A DNA stretch of 41,549 nucleotides. It comes from Candidatus Nitrosopumilus sp. (GTDB lineage: Archaea > Thermoproteota > Nitrososphaeria > Nitrososphaerales > Nitrosopumilaceae). Positions 1 through 7,226 of this stretch are shown here, piece by piece (the stretch's first letter is position 1; each line of letters opens with the position of its first letter). The translations under genes were made by a program, and so were the position numbers. The notes under the pieces were generated by a model, which did no database searches, was not told where the DNA came from, and saw nothing but the letters and a program-made list of their open reading frames with translations. The stretch is taken from positions 1-41,549 of the forward strand of contig REGH01000005.1 of NCBI GenBank assembly GCA_003702495.1, in the 5' to 3' direction.

Positions 1-23
1 CCATATTTTATTACAAGTCTCAT
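1..23 (-). CDS. Start of a gene leaving the left edge (possible amino-acid kinase family)
   Basis: On the minus strand an ATG at 23-21 opens a frame reading MRLVIKYG before the window ends. A TTTAAA element lies near 50-56, about the right distance for an archaeal TATA box. The residues resemble the N-terminus of aspartate or acetylglutamate kinases (hydrophobic strand then K-[FY]-G), but eight residues are too few to identify a family. The start call itself is only moderately supported. Confidence 0.3.
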
Positions 24-58
24 TTCAAAATACCTGAATTAGTTAATCTTTAAATGCT

Positions 59-805
59 TTAACTTTCCACGCGTGGAGCTAAGTAAAAGTGAATTCTACC
101 AATATTGGCAACCTTGAATTCAATTCTTAGTGGTTTTGCGCTAGAAAACTCACATGTGATAAAGCCTGCAGTAGTTCCTACTGCTTTTACTACAGGATTT
201 AGATACTCGAGGCTGTAGGTTCCAACACTATCTTCTTTAGAAGAAATCTCTTCAATGTCTTCATCATCTTTGTCTAAATCAATAACAACTTCTCCAGAAT
301 CACCTTTTCCGGAAAAATCACCTTTAGAATCAGATGTGTGTATTGTCAAATAATCAGATACTACTTGTACATCGCCTAAAATTTTGTCAAACTTTGATGA
401 AGACAATATGATTTTAGAATCATATGGGATTTTTGGTAATGGAGTATCTGTTGCAGAACTTTCAATCAAGCGCATTTTGTATTTTTTATTTTTTCCAACT
501 GTAACAAGTAGCATGTTTTGTTCAGAGATACTAATCTCTATGCTATCTTTTTTGTCTGCTCTTTTAATGAGTTTTGAGAATTCATCAATTCTTACTCCAA
601 ATTTTATGTCACTATCACATTCATATTTTTCAAATGCAGAATTAGGCCAGGAAATATCTATGAGAGCAACATGTGAGGGATCCATTCCTCTAAATGAAAT
701 TCCTTCTGCTGTTGCAACAAATGTTGCCTCTTCGACAAGTGTTGAAATTGCAGAAATGATTGCTTTTAGATCATCGGAACCACTAGTTTTTGCTCCAAAA
801 GTCAA
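59..805 (-). CDS. pcn: DNA polymerase sliding clamp (PCNA)
   Basis: The product is the 248-residue replication clamp, which forms a trimeric ring on DNA and tethers polymerase, FEN1 and ligase. Length is typical of PCNA (about 245-250). The N-terminal DLKAIISAISTLVEEATF, the GISFRGMDPSHVALIDI segment and the C-terminal PLRIEF...HFYLAPRVE are characteristic. An acidic insertion (DLDKDDEDIEEISSKED) sits in the second domain. The start is a TTG at 805; upstream in frame there is no better start before a stop, and the protein begins where PCNA normally does. It is the last gene of an rpoL-tfs-pcn set, 34 bases after tfs, so it probably shares that transcript. Confidence 0.95.
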   Translation of the reverse strand: MTFGAKTSGSDDLKAIISAISTLVEEATFVATAEGISFRGMDPSHVALIDISWPNSAFEKYECDSDIKFGVRIDEFSKLIKRADKKDSIEISISEQNMLLVTVGKNKKYKMRLIESSATDTPLPKIPYDSKIILSSSKFDKILGDVQVVSDYLTIHTSDSKGDFSGKGDSGEVVIDLDKDDEDIEEISSKEDSVGTYSLEYLNPVVKAVGTTAGFITCEFSSAKPLRIEFKVANIGRIHFYLAPRVES

Positions 806-839
806 ATCAACTTTGTTGACTTTATGTTCCAGTTAAACG

Positions 840-1157
840 TTATGCGTAATTACGCCAAGTATACTGACATTTTGTACAGCGATAGAACTGTGTTGTTGGT
901 TCATCTGCACTTCTTGTTTGAAGCATCCACCAAATTGCTTCATCATGTCCACATTTCTCACATTCAATTTTGATAGTTGGATGAGATTCTTCTCCCTCAT
1001 TACCCTCAAAAGCTAAAATGGATTCTTCTTGTTCTTCAGTTTCAACAATTTTTTTGGTTTGTTTTTCTTCTGCACCTTCTGCATATCCACATTTTGGACA
1101 TTGAAGGCCTGAAGTACCTTTTTTTAATTTGACCTCACATTTGGGGCAAAACTTCAA
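840..1157 (-). CDS. tfs: Transcription elongation factor TFS
   Basis: This 105-residue protein is the archaeal TFIIS/RPB9-like factor that stimulates transcript cleavage by backtracked RNA polymerase. Two zinc ribbons are visible: an N-terminal CPKCEVKLKK...CPKCGY and a C-terminal CEKCGHDEAIWW...YRCTKCQYTW. The C-terminal ribbon carries the RSADEP hairpin with the acidic DE pair that enters the polymerase funnel, so it should be cleavage-competent. The start is a TTG two bases after the rpoL stop codon, implying co-transcription or translational coupling. Confidence 0.93.
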   Translation of the reverse strand: MKFCPKCEVKLKKGTSGLQCPKCGYAEGAEEKQTKKIVETEEQEESILAFEGNEGEESHPTIKIECEKCGHDEAIWWMLQTRSADEPTTQFYRCTKCQYTWRNYA

Positions 1158-1159
1158 TT

Positions 1160-1438
1160 CTAATTTACCTTAAGTTTTGAATTGAATAATTGTTTGAACT
1201 CATCTGCCATCTTGATTGCTGAATCAGTGGCTTTCTTTATTTCACCTAGAGGTTTTGAACTAGAATTAATTCTCATCCAACATTCGTTAGTTAGTGGATG
1301 TTTAACAATAACACCTGCAAAATCGATATTTGATGCCTTTAGAAGCTCATGCTGAATTAGGTACAAAATACCAATATCAGTTTCAGTGATTGAAAGGTTG
1401 ATTTCTTTGGCTTCTGAACTGATCACTTGTGCGTTCAT
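1160..1438 (-). CDS. rpoL: DNA-directed RNA polymerase subunit L (Rpo11)
   Basis: The 92-residue product is the archaeal counterpart of eukaryotic Rpb11, which pairs with subunit D in the polymerase assembly platform. The segment HELLKASNIDFAGVIVKHPLTNECWMRI matches the family signature (HTL-x-N...VxFAGYxxxHPL), although usual HTLxN is replaced by HELLKAS. It is the first gene of rpoL-tfs-pcn. A TATA-like GATATAAATC (1464-1473, read on the minus strand as GATTTATATC) is about 30 nt upstream, giving a nearly leaderless transcript. Confidence 0.9.
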   Translation of the reverse strand: MNAQVISSEAKEINLSITETDIGILYLIQHELLKASNIDFAGVIVKHPLTNECWMRINSSSKPLGEIKKATDSAIKMADEFKQLFNSKLKVN

Positions 1439-1463
1439 GTATTCAGAAAAAGCACTTATTGCG

Positions 1464-1473
1464 GATATAAATC
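1464..1473. promoter_or_regulatory. TATA-like element between rpoL and the divergent hypothetical gene
   Basis: GATATAAATC lies in the 49-base gap between rpoL (ATG at 1438) and the rightward gene (preferred ATG at 1488). Its near-symmetry could allow use in either direction. The distance to rpoL (about 30 nt) is standard; the distance rightward (about 20 nt) is a little short. Confidence 0.45.
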
Positions 1474-1487
1474 ATTATGAGCAGGAA

Positions 1488-2024
1488 ATGGTAGAAAGCA
1501 GGATTTCAGACATAGAATTGGTAAAATCCAAGGATGAATACGCATCAGATGAAAATATTGAGATAAATGTCCAATTTTCAGTGGAAGGTGGCCTAAGAGA
1601 CGCATTCAATGAAGCAAACTGGACAGAGGCATACAACAAAAACGATGTCTCATTCAAAATGAAATGTGGTGTAAAACTAACTACAGGTGGATTTAGGAAA
1701 AAGGAGTTAGGAAGAACGATTGACACCTACAGAAAGGCTTCCATATTTTGGACTAGAAATCCTAAGCTTGTTAATCCTATGAAAGATAGAAGAATTTGGG
1801 TACAAGTAGCCAAAAATTTTGAACCATTTATCAGACTATCAGAAGATGAAGTTAGACAGGAATTGTTTGATTTTAATGAAAAATTTGTCTTCAAAGCAGA
1901 GGACTTGGGAAAAGGGACTCACAAAATTGGTGCTGAAGCATTTGCATCATGGCAAAAACATGAGTTTACAGAACCAGGAAATGTCAAGAACAACTCTAGA
2001 GAAATTGAGATTAAAATCAATTAG
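1488..2024 (+). CDS. Conserved hypothetical protein
   Basis: From ATG 1488 the product is 178 residues, soluble and charged, with no signal peptide or membrane segment. The ORF track opens at 1386, but that would run through the start of rpoL. An in-frame ATG at 1437 overlaps the rpoL start codon, while ATG 1488 lies just downstream of a TATA-like box and is preferred. Distinctive stretches are NVQFSVEGGLRDAFNEANW and ASIFWTRNPKLVNPMKDRRIW. I do not recognise the family. It is followed at 31 bases by two micro-ORFs on the same strand. Confidence 0.7.
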   Translation: MVESRISDIELVKSKDEYASDENIEINVQFSVEGGLRDAFNEANWTEAYNKNDVSFKMKCGVKLTTGGFRKKELGRTIDTYRKASIFWTRNPKLVNPMKDRRIWVQVAKNFEPFIRLSEDEVRQELFDFNEKFVFKAEDLGKGTHKIGAEAFASWQKHEFTEPGNVKNNSREIEIKIN

Positions 2025-2034
2025 GGATATAAGG
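2025..2034 (+). promoter_or_regulatory. Putative TATA box for micro-ORF 1
   Basis: GGATATAAGG is centred about 26 nt before the ATG at 2055, the spacing expected for a leaderless archaeal message. It is the best evidence that the 50-codon frame downstream is expressed. Confidence 0.5.
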
Positions 2035-2054
2035 AACTTTTTTGGTGAATTAGT

Positions 2055-2207
2055 ATGGCAAAATATGATGGTTTGTTAGGACAACCACTTCTTGAAATAG
2101 AAGATCCTGATAAAGAAGGAGGCATAACTTTCATTATGAAAGATAATAGATTTTTGTTCATTAAAGTGGTTGATGGTAAAATTGAGACGGTGTCAATTCC
2201 AGAATAG
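2055..2207 (+). CDS. Micro-ORF 1: 50-residue hypothetical protein
   Basis: Too short for the ORF track. The frame reads MAKYDGLLGQPLLEIEDPDK and ends KVVDGKIETVSIPE. It is preceded by a well-spaced TATA-like box. The C-terminal half (KDNRFLFIKVVDGKIETVS) aligns without gaps to that of the next micro-ORF (SDNKIMKIKIVDGKLVSES), so the two look like diverged paralogues with a small beta-hairpin-like fold. Function unknown. Confidence 0.6.
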   Translation: MAKYDGLLGQPLLEIEDPDKEGGITFIMKDNRFLFIKVVDGKIETVSIPE

Positions 2208-2217
2208 GTGAAAATGA

Positions 2218-2364
2218 ATGATAGATGTTGAAGAATTCAAAATGAAAGAAATTCTAAAAATTGAAGAATCTGATTCAAATGATGAATTAACAGTAACTTT
2301 TTCAGATAATAAGATTATGAAGATCAAAATAGTTGATGGTAAACTAGTTTCAGAATCAAATTAA
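2218..2364 (+). CDS. Micro-ORF 2: 48-residue hypothetical protein
   Basis: The frame begins MIDVEEFKMKEILKIEE and ends KIKIVDGKLVSESN. The sequence AGGTGA a few bases before the ATG at 2218 is a credible ribosome-binding site, suggesting translation from the same message as micro-ORF 1 (10-base gap). The stop codon overlaps that of the convergent phosphatase gene by four bases. Function unknown; paralogous to micro-ORF 1 over the C-terminal half. Confidence 0.55.
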   Translation: MIDVEEFKMKEILKIEESDSNDELTVTFSDNKIMKIKIVDGKLVSESN

Positions 2365-2870
2365 TTTTTTACATGTTTTTCATAAAAACCAATAGCTAGT
2401 TCTTGTACTTCGGATTGAATAGAACCAGGTCTTTCTTCACGAATCATTTCAATGGCTTTTTTTGCAGTGAATTTTTTGTATTTTACAAAATAACATGCAA
2501 GGATTGTTCCAGCTCTTCCCATACCTGCTGCACAATGAACCATTACTGCTTGATCATTTGCAATTTGTTCATGTATAAAATCAACTGCAGAATCAATTTT
2601 TTCCATATCAGGTGCTGTCAAATCAGGAGTTGGTACATGAAGATACCCAATGTCTTGTACCCAATTATCAGGTAGAGCATTTTCAGTCATGGTTACAATT
2701 GATTTTACGCCTTGATTTACAATCCAATCAAATTCATCAAAACTTGTAGGCATACCAGAACCTGCTAATTTTTCTTCAATCAACCAGGAAAAATTTGTCG
2801 GTTTTTTTGTAATCTTTCCATGAACCTTTCTCCAAATATTACCAGGCTTGCTCATGTAAGATGGTAGCAT
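2361..2870 (-). CDS. Dual-specificity protein phosphatase
   Basis: The 169-residue cytosolic protein carries the cysteine phosphatase P-loop HCAAGMGRAGT, with nucleophile Cys113 and phosphate-binding Arg119. A likely general acid, Asp83, lies in TPDLTAPD. The compact size and lack of other domains match archaeal/eukaryotic DUSP-like enzymes that dephosphorylate Ser/Thr/Tyr. Downstream of the cyclase-family gene with a 17-base gap, so probably co-transcribed. The physiological substrate cannot be told from sequence. Confidence 0.88.
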   Translation of the reverse strand: MLPSYMSKPGNIWRKVHGKITKKPTNFSWLIEEKLAGSGMPTSFDEFDWIVNQGVKSIVTMTENALPDNWVQDIGYLHVPTPDLTAPDMEKIDSAVDFIHEQIANDQAVMVHCAAGMGRAGTILACYFVKYKKFTAKKAIEMIREERPGSIQSEVQELAIGFYEKHVKN

Positions 2871-2887
2871 TCACTATATTTTTAGCA

Positions 2888-3538
2888 TTACGAAATGTTG
2901 CGTCCAACAGCTCTTACAGGTGAACCTGTTGCATCTTTTAGTTTTAGTGGAAGAATTACAAAATCAAATTCCTTCGAATTAATTTTAGTCAGGTTTGCCA
3001 AGTTTTCAACTATCAAAATGTTATTTTTTGATAAAACATGATGAACACTAAATGATTCATCTTTTCCAAGATCTATACTGGGTGAATCTATTCCAACAAG
3101 ATTCGTATTTTTTTGTGCAAGATATGTAGCTGCTGATAATGTCAATCCAGGATTTTCTGTAAAATAATTATTTTTTTTGAGGTTTTTTTGCCAATCTGTA
3201 AAAAAGAACACAGAGGATTTGTCAGGAATTGTTCCATTCTTTTTCTCAAATTCAACAATGTCTGATTTGGTGATTGCTGAATTTTTTGATTTTCTTATTT
3301 TGATTAGAATTGCTTTTCCCATTAATCTATCAAGTGGGATCTGGTCAATTTTGATACCATTTTTGACAAAATGAAAAGGTGCATCAAGATGTGTTCCAGT
3401 ATGAGAACTAAGGAACAAAAGTTCTAGATTATACCCATCTTCTTTAAGATTTGACCAGGAAATGAATTGTGGGGTTGGAGAACCAGGAAAACTTGGAATA
3501 GATTTTGATATTGTTAGTGTCAGATCGATTGGTTTCAC
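2888..3538 (-). CDS. Cyclase-family metal-dependent hydrolase (kynurenine formamidase-like)
   Basis: The 216-residue protein has the family metal-binding motif HTGTHLDAPFHF (His46, His50, Asp52, His56) and the later GIDSPSIDLG segment. Members include kynurenine formamidases and isatin hydrolases, which open amide or lactam bonds with divalent metal. The start is GTG at 3538; an ATG two bases upstream is out of frame and stops at once. The specific substrate is not predictable here. It heads a two-gene unit with the phosphatase and diverges from the Lrp-like gene. Confidence 0.85.
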   Translation of the reverse strand: MKPIDLTLTISKSIPSFPGSPTPQFISWSNLKEDGYNLELLFLSSHTGTHLDAPFHFVKNGIKIDQIPLDRLMGKAILIKIRKSKNSAITKSDIVEFEKKNGTIPDKSSVFFFTDWQKNLKKNNYFTENPGLTLSAATYLAQKNTNLVGIDSPSIDLGKDESFSVHHVLSKNNILIVENLANLTKINSKEFDFVILPLKLKDATGSPVRAVGRNIS

Positions 3539-3585
3539 ATCAATACGACAAAATGCTAATTAATCAATTTTTGAATTATGAAAAG

Positions 3586-3593
3586 TTAAATAC
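3586..3593 (+). promoter_or_regulatory. TATA-like element for the Lrp-type effector gene
   Basis: TTAAATAC is centred about 25 nt upstream of the GTG start at 3614, which fits leaderless transcription and supports the GTG choice. Confidence 0.45.
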
Positions 3594-3613
3594 TATTTGA
3601 ATAAAAATTTCGT

Positions 3614-3871
3614 GTGCCTACTGCATATGTTCTACTAAACTCTGATTTAGGTTCAGATGAATCAATCATCACCGAAGTAAAGCAAATCCTTGCAGATGCA
3701 GATGTTACCTATGAAGTCCAAGGAGTGTACGGAGTATACGATATCGTATTGAAGTTGTCCTCAGATGATGCTGAAAAACTACGTTCAATCATAACCAACA
3801 AAATTAGAAAAATCACCAAAGTACAATCCACTTTAACAATGATGGTAATAGAAGAGCAAGAAAATCTATAG
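3614..3871 (+). CDS. Stand-alone Lrp/AsnC effector-binding (RAM) domain protein
   Basis: The 85-residue product consists only of the alpha-beta effector domain of Lrp/AsnC regulators: MPTAYVLLNSDLGSDESI...YEVQGVYGVYDIVLKL...VQSTLTMMVIEE. There is no helix-turn-helix part, so it cannot bind DNA on its own. Such small proteins form oligomers that bind amino acids and may modulate full-length Lrp proteins. Start is GTG with a TATA-like box at the right distance. It overlaps the convergent aminotransferase by six bases. Confidence 0.88.
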   Translation: MPTAYVLLNSDLGSDESIITEVKQILADADVTYEVQGVYGVYDIVLKLSSDDAEKLRSIITNKIRKITKVQSTLTMMVIEEQENL

Positions 3872-5011
3872 TTTCTTTATTGCATCTACTACCGACATAA
3901 TTTGTGATTCTGAATTAAAGAAATGAGGTGAAGCTCGTACAATCTTTCTTTCCATAATTTCCCTTAGAGCCAAAATGATGTTTTGTTTTTCTAGTCTGTC
4001 AACCACTTCCTGTGAATCTATTCCTTCTATGTTAAAAGATACAATGCTGGTTCTTGAATCAGGATTTTCAGGACCATACAAAATAATTTTTGGAATTTTT
4101 GATAGTTCTTCTCTTAAAAGACTAGACAAGTATTGATTTTTTTCACGTATATTTTTGAGACCAAAGTTGAGTAGGTAATTTGCTGAAGATTCCAATCCAA
4201 CAATTCCAACATAATTTCTAAATCCTGTTTGAAATTTATCAGGAAGTTCTTTGAATGCCAGATTGGTCTCATCGTAAATCATTGCAGATTCGCCACCAAT
4301 AGTTTTCGGTTCTAATAATTCACTTGATTTTCTATTACAATAAAACAAACCAGTCCCCATTGGTCCACATAGCCATTTTGAACCATTAAAGGACATGAAA
4401 TTACAATTTATTTTTGAAACATCTACATCAATACAGCCTACAGTTTGTGCACCATCAACAAAAAGTGGTACATCGTGAAGAATTTTTGAAATTTCCTCTA
4501 AAGGTAAGATAGAACCAGTATTGTACAAGGCATGACTAAGAGCAATTAATTTTGTGTTATCATCAATTAATGATTCTAAATCTTCAAATTTAAAAAATCC
4601 ATCTTTGTCAATCGGGAGATTTTTCAGAGAAATTTTTTCTTGTAGTTTCAGCCAAGGGTAGAAATTAGAATGGTGCTCATGAGTCATTCCACGAATGATC
4701 ATGTTTGATTTTTTATCAAATGAAATCCCATTTGCAACAATATTGATTCCATCAGTAGTACTTTGAGTTAAAACTACTTCGTCAGGTTGACATGAGATAA
4801 TTTTTGCTATTATTTTTCTTACATCCCTTAATTTTTCAGTTACAAATGGTTCTGACTCTTTTGAATCTGGACCAATTGAGTTGTAAGAAAGTAGAAATTC
4901 TTTCATTGCCTCTATGCTTTGGTTAGGCATTAGAGATACTGATGCATTGTTTAGATAGATTTTATCTGAATCTGGAAAATCTGCTGAAATATCCTTTGAA
5001 ACTAAATTCAT
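3866..5011 (-). CDS. Class V aminotransferase (cysteine desulfurase-like)
   Basis: The 381-residue PLP enzyme shows the fold-type I class V pattern: TQSTTDGINIVANG near residue 85, Asp186 in LFVDGAQTVG, which contacts the pyridine nitrogen, and Lys212 in FNGSKWLCGPMGTG as the Schiff-base lysine. A late RTSIVSFNIEG segment is also typical. I do not see a clear catalytic cysteine loop of the SufS/IscS kind, so isopenicillin-epimerase-like or other class V activity is possible. The gene stands alone and is divergent from the RecA-like gene. Confidence 0.85.
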   Translation of the reverse strand: MNLVSKDISADFPDSDKIYLNNASVSLMPNQSIEAMKEFLLSYNSIGPDSKESEPFVTEKLRDVRKIIAKIISCQPDEVVLTQSTTDGINIVANGISFDKKSNMIIRGMTHEHHSNFYPWLKLQEKISLKNLPIDKDGFFKFEDLESLIDDNTKLIALSHALYNTGSILPLEEISKILHDVPLFVDGAQTVGCIDVDVSKINCNFMSFNGSKWLCGPMGTGLFYCNRKSSELLEPKTIGGESAMIYDETNLAFKELPDKFQTGFRNYVGIVGLESSANYLLNFGLKNIREKNQYLSSLLREELSKIPKIILYGPENPDSRTSIVSFNIEGIDSQEVVDRLEKQNIILALREIMERKIVRASPHFFNSESQIMSVVDAIKKL

Positions 5012-5037
5012 TATTATATCTGTAGAATGCTAAGTGG

Positions 5038-5634
5038 GTGTTGGATAAAAGTCCTGAGCAGATTTTAGATAGTAAACTAGTCCACATTCAAAATGAGTTT
5101 AAGGAGAAAATCCCCAACGTTGTACTTTGTTCAGAACCATTTCACAAAGCAGAGTTTCTCAATAAATTAATTGAGTCTGTTGAAAAACCAATAATTTTTG
5201 TAGATTTGGATTTACTTTATACAGGATATGTGGAATCAGGTATGATTCAAAAGAAGAATAATCTAACAATATTTCACCCTACAAAACAAAGTTGGGAAGA
5301 AAAATTTACAGAAATAATCACAAAAGTATCTAAAGAAAAATTCCTAGTGATTATTGATTCATTTAATGGAGTCTACAACATGTTTGACGATTTAGAGTCT
5401 GCCATATTCATTAACTCGTGTATTATGTTACTTGCATCCTTGGGAAAGGATACAGATTCTTCAATTATCATAACTGCAATGGCTAGAAAAAAAGAAAATA
5501 ATGGCTGGATTCTGACGCCAGGAGGTAAACAAATCATAAAATCTGCAAAAACTGGTATTTATCTGCTAAAGAAAATTGAGAAGGATTTGATTATTCGTCA
5601 AATAGAAGGAGATTCAAAGATTTTCAAGATCTAA
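5038..5634 (+). CDS. RecA/KaiC-like protein without a visible Walker A motif
   Basis: The 198-residue protein starts at GTG 5038 or the adjacent TTG 5041. The layout suggests a RecA-superfamily domain: a beta strand NVVLCSEP where the P-loop should be, a Walker B-like strand FLVIIDSFNGV near residue 102, then SSIIITAMARKK and a terminal hairpin LLKKIEKDLIIRQIEGDSKIF. The GxxxxGK[ST] loop is missing and replaced by SEPFHKAEF, so nucleotide hydrolysis is doubtful. It may be a Rad55/KaiC-type paralogue with a structural role. The assignment rests on strand pattern only. Confidence 0.55.
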   Translation: MLDKSPEQILDSKLVHIQNEFKEKIPNVVLCSEPFHKAEFLNKLIESVEKPIIFVDLDLLYTGYVESGMIQKKNNLTIFHPTKQSWEEKFTEIITKVSKEKFLVIIDSFNGVYNMFDDLESAIFINSCIMLLASLGKDTDSSIIITAMARKKENNGWILTPGGKQIIKSAKTGIYLLKKIEKDLIIRQIEGDSKIFKI

Positions 5635-5660
5635 TCAAAAAGACAGTCAACTGCGATCAG

Positions 5661-5700
5661 AAATTCAAACGCCGTTATAAAATTTCAAACGCCGTTATAA
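5661..5700. repeat. Tandem 20-bp direct repeat upstream of the ferredoxin gene
   Basis: Two adjacent 20-base copies, AAATTCAAACGCCGTTATAA and AATTTCAAACGCCGTTATAA, differ at one position. They sit about 20 bases upstream of the ferredoxin TATA box. Each carries a GC-rich core (AACGCCGTTA) unusual in this AT-rich context. Two or duplicated operator sites is a reasonable reading; a chance duplication is the alternative. Confidence 0.8.
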
Positions 5701-5719
5701 GACGAGATTTTTAGGCAAA

Positions 5720-5728
5720 TTATATTAA
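5720..5728 (+). promoter_or_regulatory. TATA box for the ferredoxin gene
   Basis: TTATATTAA is centred about 30 nt before ATG 5754, predicting a leader of only a few bases. Confidence 0.55.
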
Positions 5729-5753
5729 TGTCGAATCAAGATTTTATTTTGTT

Positions 5754-6053
5754 ATGCCAGTAGGAATTATTCCAGACATAAGCGAACAAATGTGTATCGG
5801 ATGTGCACTATGTGTAGAAATCTGTACAACACTTGGTCCAGATGTCCTTAGAGTAAAACCAGTTGAAGGCTGGAAGAGAGGTAAAGCATTTGTCTTTTAC
5901 CCAGAGAGATGTATTTCTGATGGTGCATGCATTGGTGTATGCCCAACAAAAGCAATCTTTTGGATGAGACCAATGGACTTTACTGTTGGACAACCAGTTC
6001 CACTCCACAAAGATTCAGTCTTCGTAAAAGGTTGGACCGAATTAATCGATTAG
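5754..6053 (+). CDS. Two-cluster ferredoxin with an Asp in one cluster motif
   Basis: The 99-residue electron carrier has two ferredoxin cysteine motifs. The first is complete: Cys14, 17, 20 and 24 (CIGCALCVEIC). The second reads CISDGACIGVCP: Cys53, Asp56, Cys59, Cys63, with Asp in place of the second Cys. In characterised archaeal ferredoxins (Pyrococcus, Sulfolobus) an Asp at this spot gives a labile [4Fe-4S] or a [3Fe-4S] cluster. One normal and one Asp-site cluster is therefore expected. Extra N- and C-terminal segments lengthen it beyond the minimal 55-60 residues. Single gene with its own promoter and a T-rich tract downstream. Confidence 0.92.
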   Translation: MPVGIIPDISEQMCIGCALCVEICTTLGPDVLRVKPVEGWKRGKAFVFYPERCISDGACIGVCPTKAIFWMRPMDFTVGQPVPLHKDSVFVKGWTELID

Positions 6054-6066
6054 ATTAGTTCAACTT

Positions 6067-6084
6067 TTAATTTCTTTTTCTTAT
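6067..6084 (+). terminator. T-rich tract after the ferredoxin gene
   Basis: TTTCTTTTTCTTATTTT follows the ferredoxin stop by about 14 bases. Archaeal termination commonly uses T-runs without a hairpin, and none is seen here. Confidence 0.4.
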
Positions 6085-6085
6085 T

Positions 6086-7081
6086 TTAGATTTTAACAGC
6101 CCCTGGCTTTGGTTCTCGTATATCAGGTTTCTTCTTCAACCAAAGTAGCGCAACAATGAACATCACTGCTGGAACAAGAACTATGAAAATCATTAATTCG
6201 TAATAAGTTGTCAATCGTTGAGCGGGTTTGATATGATATGTTTCATGTGATGTTTTTTCAGGATTAGCATAAACTGCAGTGGTGAAGTCTACAGATCTCT
6301 GTTCATTACTTTCGACATTTCCAAATACAGTGACACTTTCTTCAGCTAAAAGTGACGGAGTTTGGATTCCTTCAATTCTAACAATAATTGAACCGGAATT
6401 TGAAAAGACAAAATTTCGATAATCACCACCAATCTGACTTAGTCCCTTATCACGAAAAATTTCTTGCCCGTTTTGGAATATTACAAAGTTGTATTTCATT
6501 TCAGCAAGATTAGAATTTGTTTGTGGATCATAGAATTGATATACAAATTGAATTTTTTCGTGGGTTTTGATTACAGGAGGATCCCATGATAAATCAACTT
6601 CAATTGCTCTATCAGGAGTATACTGCAATACAGGAAACTGAATTTCTTTTCCAGTTGCATCATGCGGATAATCTGGGATAGCTTCTTCAACAATTACCAT
6701 TCCATCCATCCAGGGATGAATTGTACAAAAATAAGAAAATCTGCCTGATTCTTCAAATTGATATGACCAAGATTCGCCAGGGACAAATTTACCACTATCA
6801 AAAATTCCATCGGGCTTGCCAAAATCCCGGTTATCCATCCAACCAAAACGTCCGGGACCATCACCACTAGTTACAGTGTGAGATTCTCGGTCATCGTTGT
6901 ACCAAGTAATTGTATCGCCAACAATGACATTAATCAAAGGAGGATCATACCAAACCTCTGCAGGTGTATTTAGCTCAGGATTGTATGCGCCAAATGGAAT
7001 ATCAACAATATATTCATCACCAAAAGCAAAAGGAGTTGAGCCTGAAATGATAATTAAGGAAAACAAGAGAAGATTGTTCAT
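6086..7081 (-). CDS. Membrane-anchored type-1 copper (plastocyanin-like) protein
   Basis: The 331-residue protein has an N-terminal signal peptide (LLLFSLIIISGSTPFAFG) and a C-terminal membrane helix (LMIFIVLVPAVMFIVALLW) followed by a basic tail, so it sits outside the cytoplasmic membrane. The cupredoxin domain spans about residues 45-132 and shows all four type-1 ligands: His68 (SHTV), Cys119, His122 and Met125 (FCTIHPWM). Residues 140-280 form a second beta-rich region of unknown role. Such blue copper proteins are abundant in ammonia-oxidising archaea, where they are thought to carry electrons in place of c-type cytochromes; a specific partner cannot be named. Convergent with ferredoxin. 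Confidence 0.92.
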   Translation of the reverse strand: MNNLLLFSLIIISGSTPFAFGDEYIVDIPFGAYNPELNTPAEVWYDPPLINVIVGDTITWYNDDRESHTVTSGDGPGRFGWMDNRDFGKPDGIFDSGKFVPGESWSYQFEESGRFSYFCTIHPWMDGMVIVEEAIPDYPHDATGKEIQFPVLQYTPDRAIEVDLSWDPPVIKTHEKIQFVYQFYDPQTNSNLAEMKYNFVIFQNGQEIFRDKGLSQIGGDYRNFVFSNSGSIIVRIEGIQTPSLLAEESVTVFGNVESNEQRSVDFTTAVYANPEKTSHETYHIKPAQRLTTYYELMIFIVLVPAVMFIVALLWLKKKPDIREPKPGAVKI

Positions 7082-7199
7082 AAATTCGGAATGTCAGATC
7101 TAATAATAAACCTGTGAGGTTATTTTCAAAATCGAAAGTAATCATCGGTTGAAAGAATTACTGGTGACATAATGAGTGTAAATACTAGAAGCCTTGATA

Positions 7200-7208
7200 T
7201 TTACATAA
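7200..7208 (+). promoter_or_regulatory. TATA-like element for the cyclase receptor gene
   Basis: TTTACATAA is centred about 23 nt before the TTG start at 7227, supporting that non-ATG start and a leaderless message. Confidence 0.4.
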
Positions 7209-7226
7209 AAACAACAAATAACAAAA

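Noticed and set aside
384-836. 150-codon plus-strand ORF
   Set aside because: Fully antisense to the PCNA gene; composition is that of a shadow frame.
1386-1487. Extended N-terminus of the hypothetical gene ending at 2024
   Set aside because: It would overlap the start of rpoL and read its antisense; a promoter-like element lies inside it and ATG 1488 is better placed.
1819-2079. 86-codon plus-strand ORF
   Set aside because: Overlaps the end of the hypothetical gene and the start of micro-ORF 1 in another frame; no similarity recognised.
5661-5700. CRISPR-like direct repeats
   Set aside because: Only two copies, no spacer between them, no cas gene nearby.
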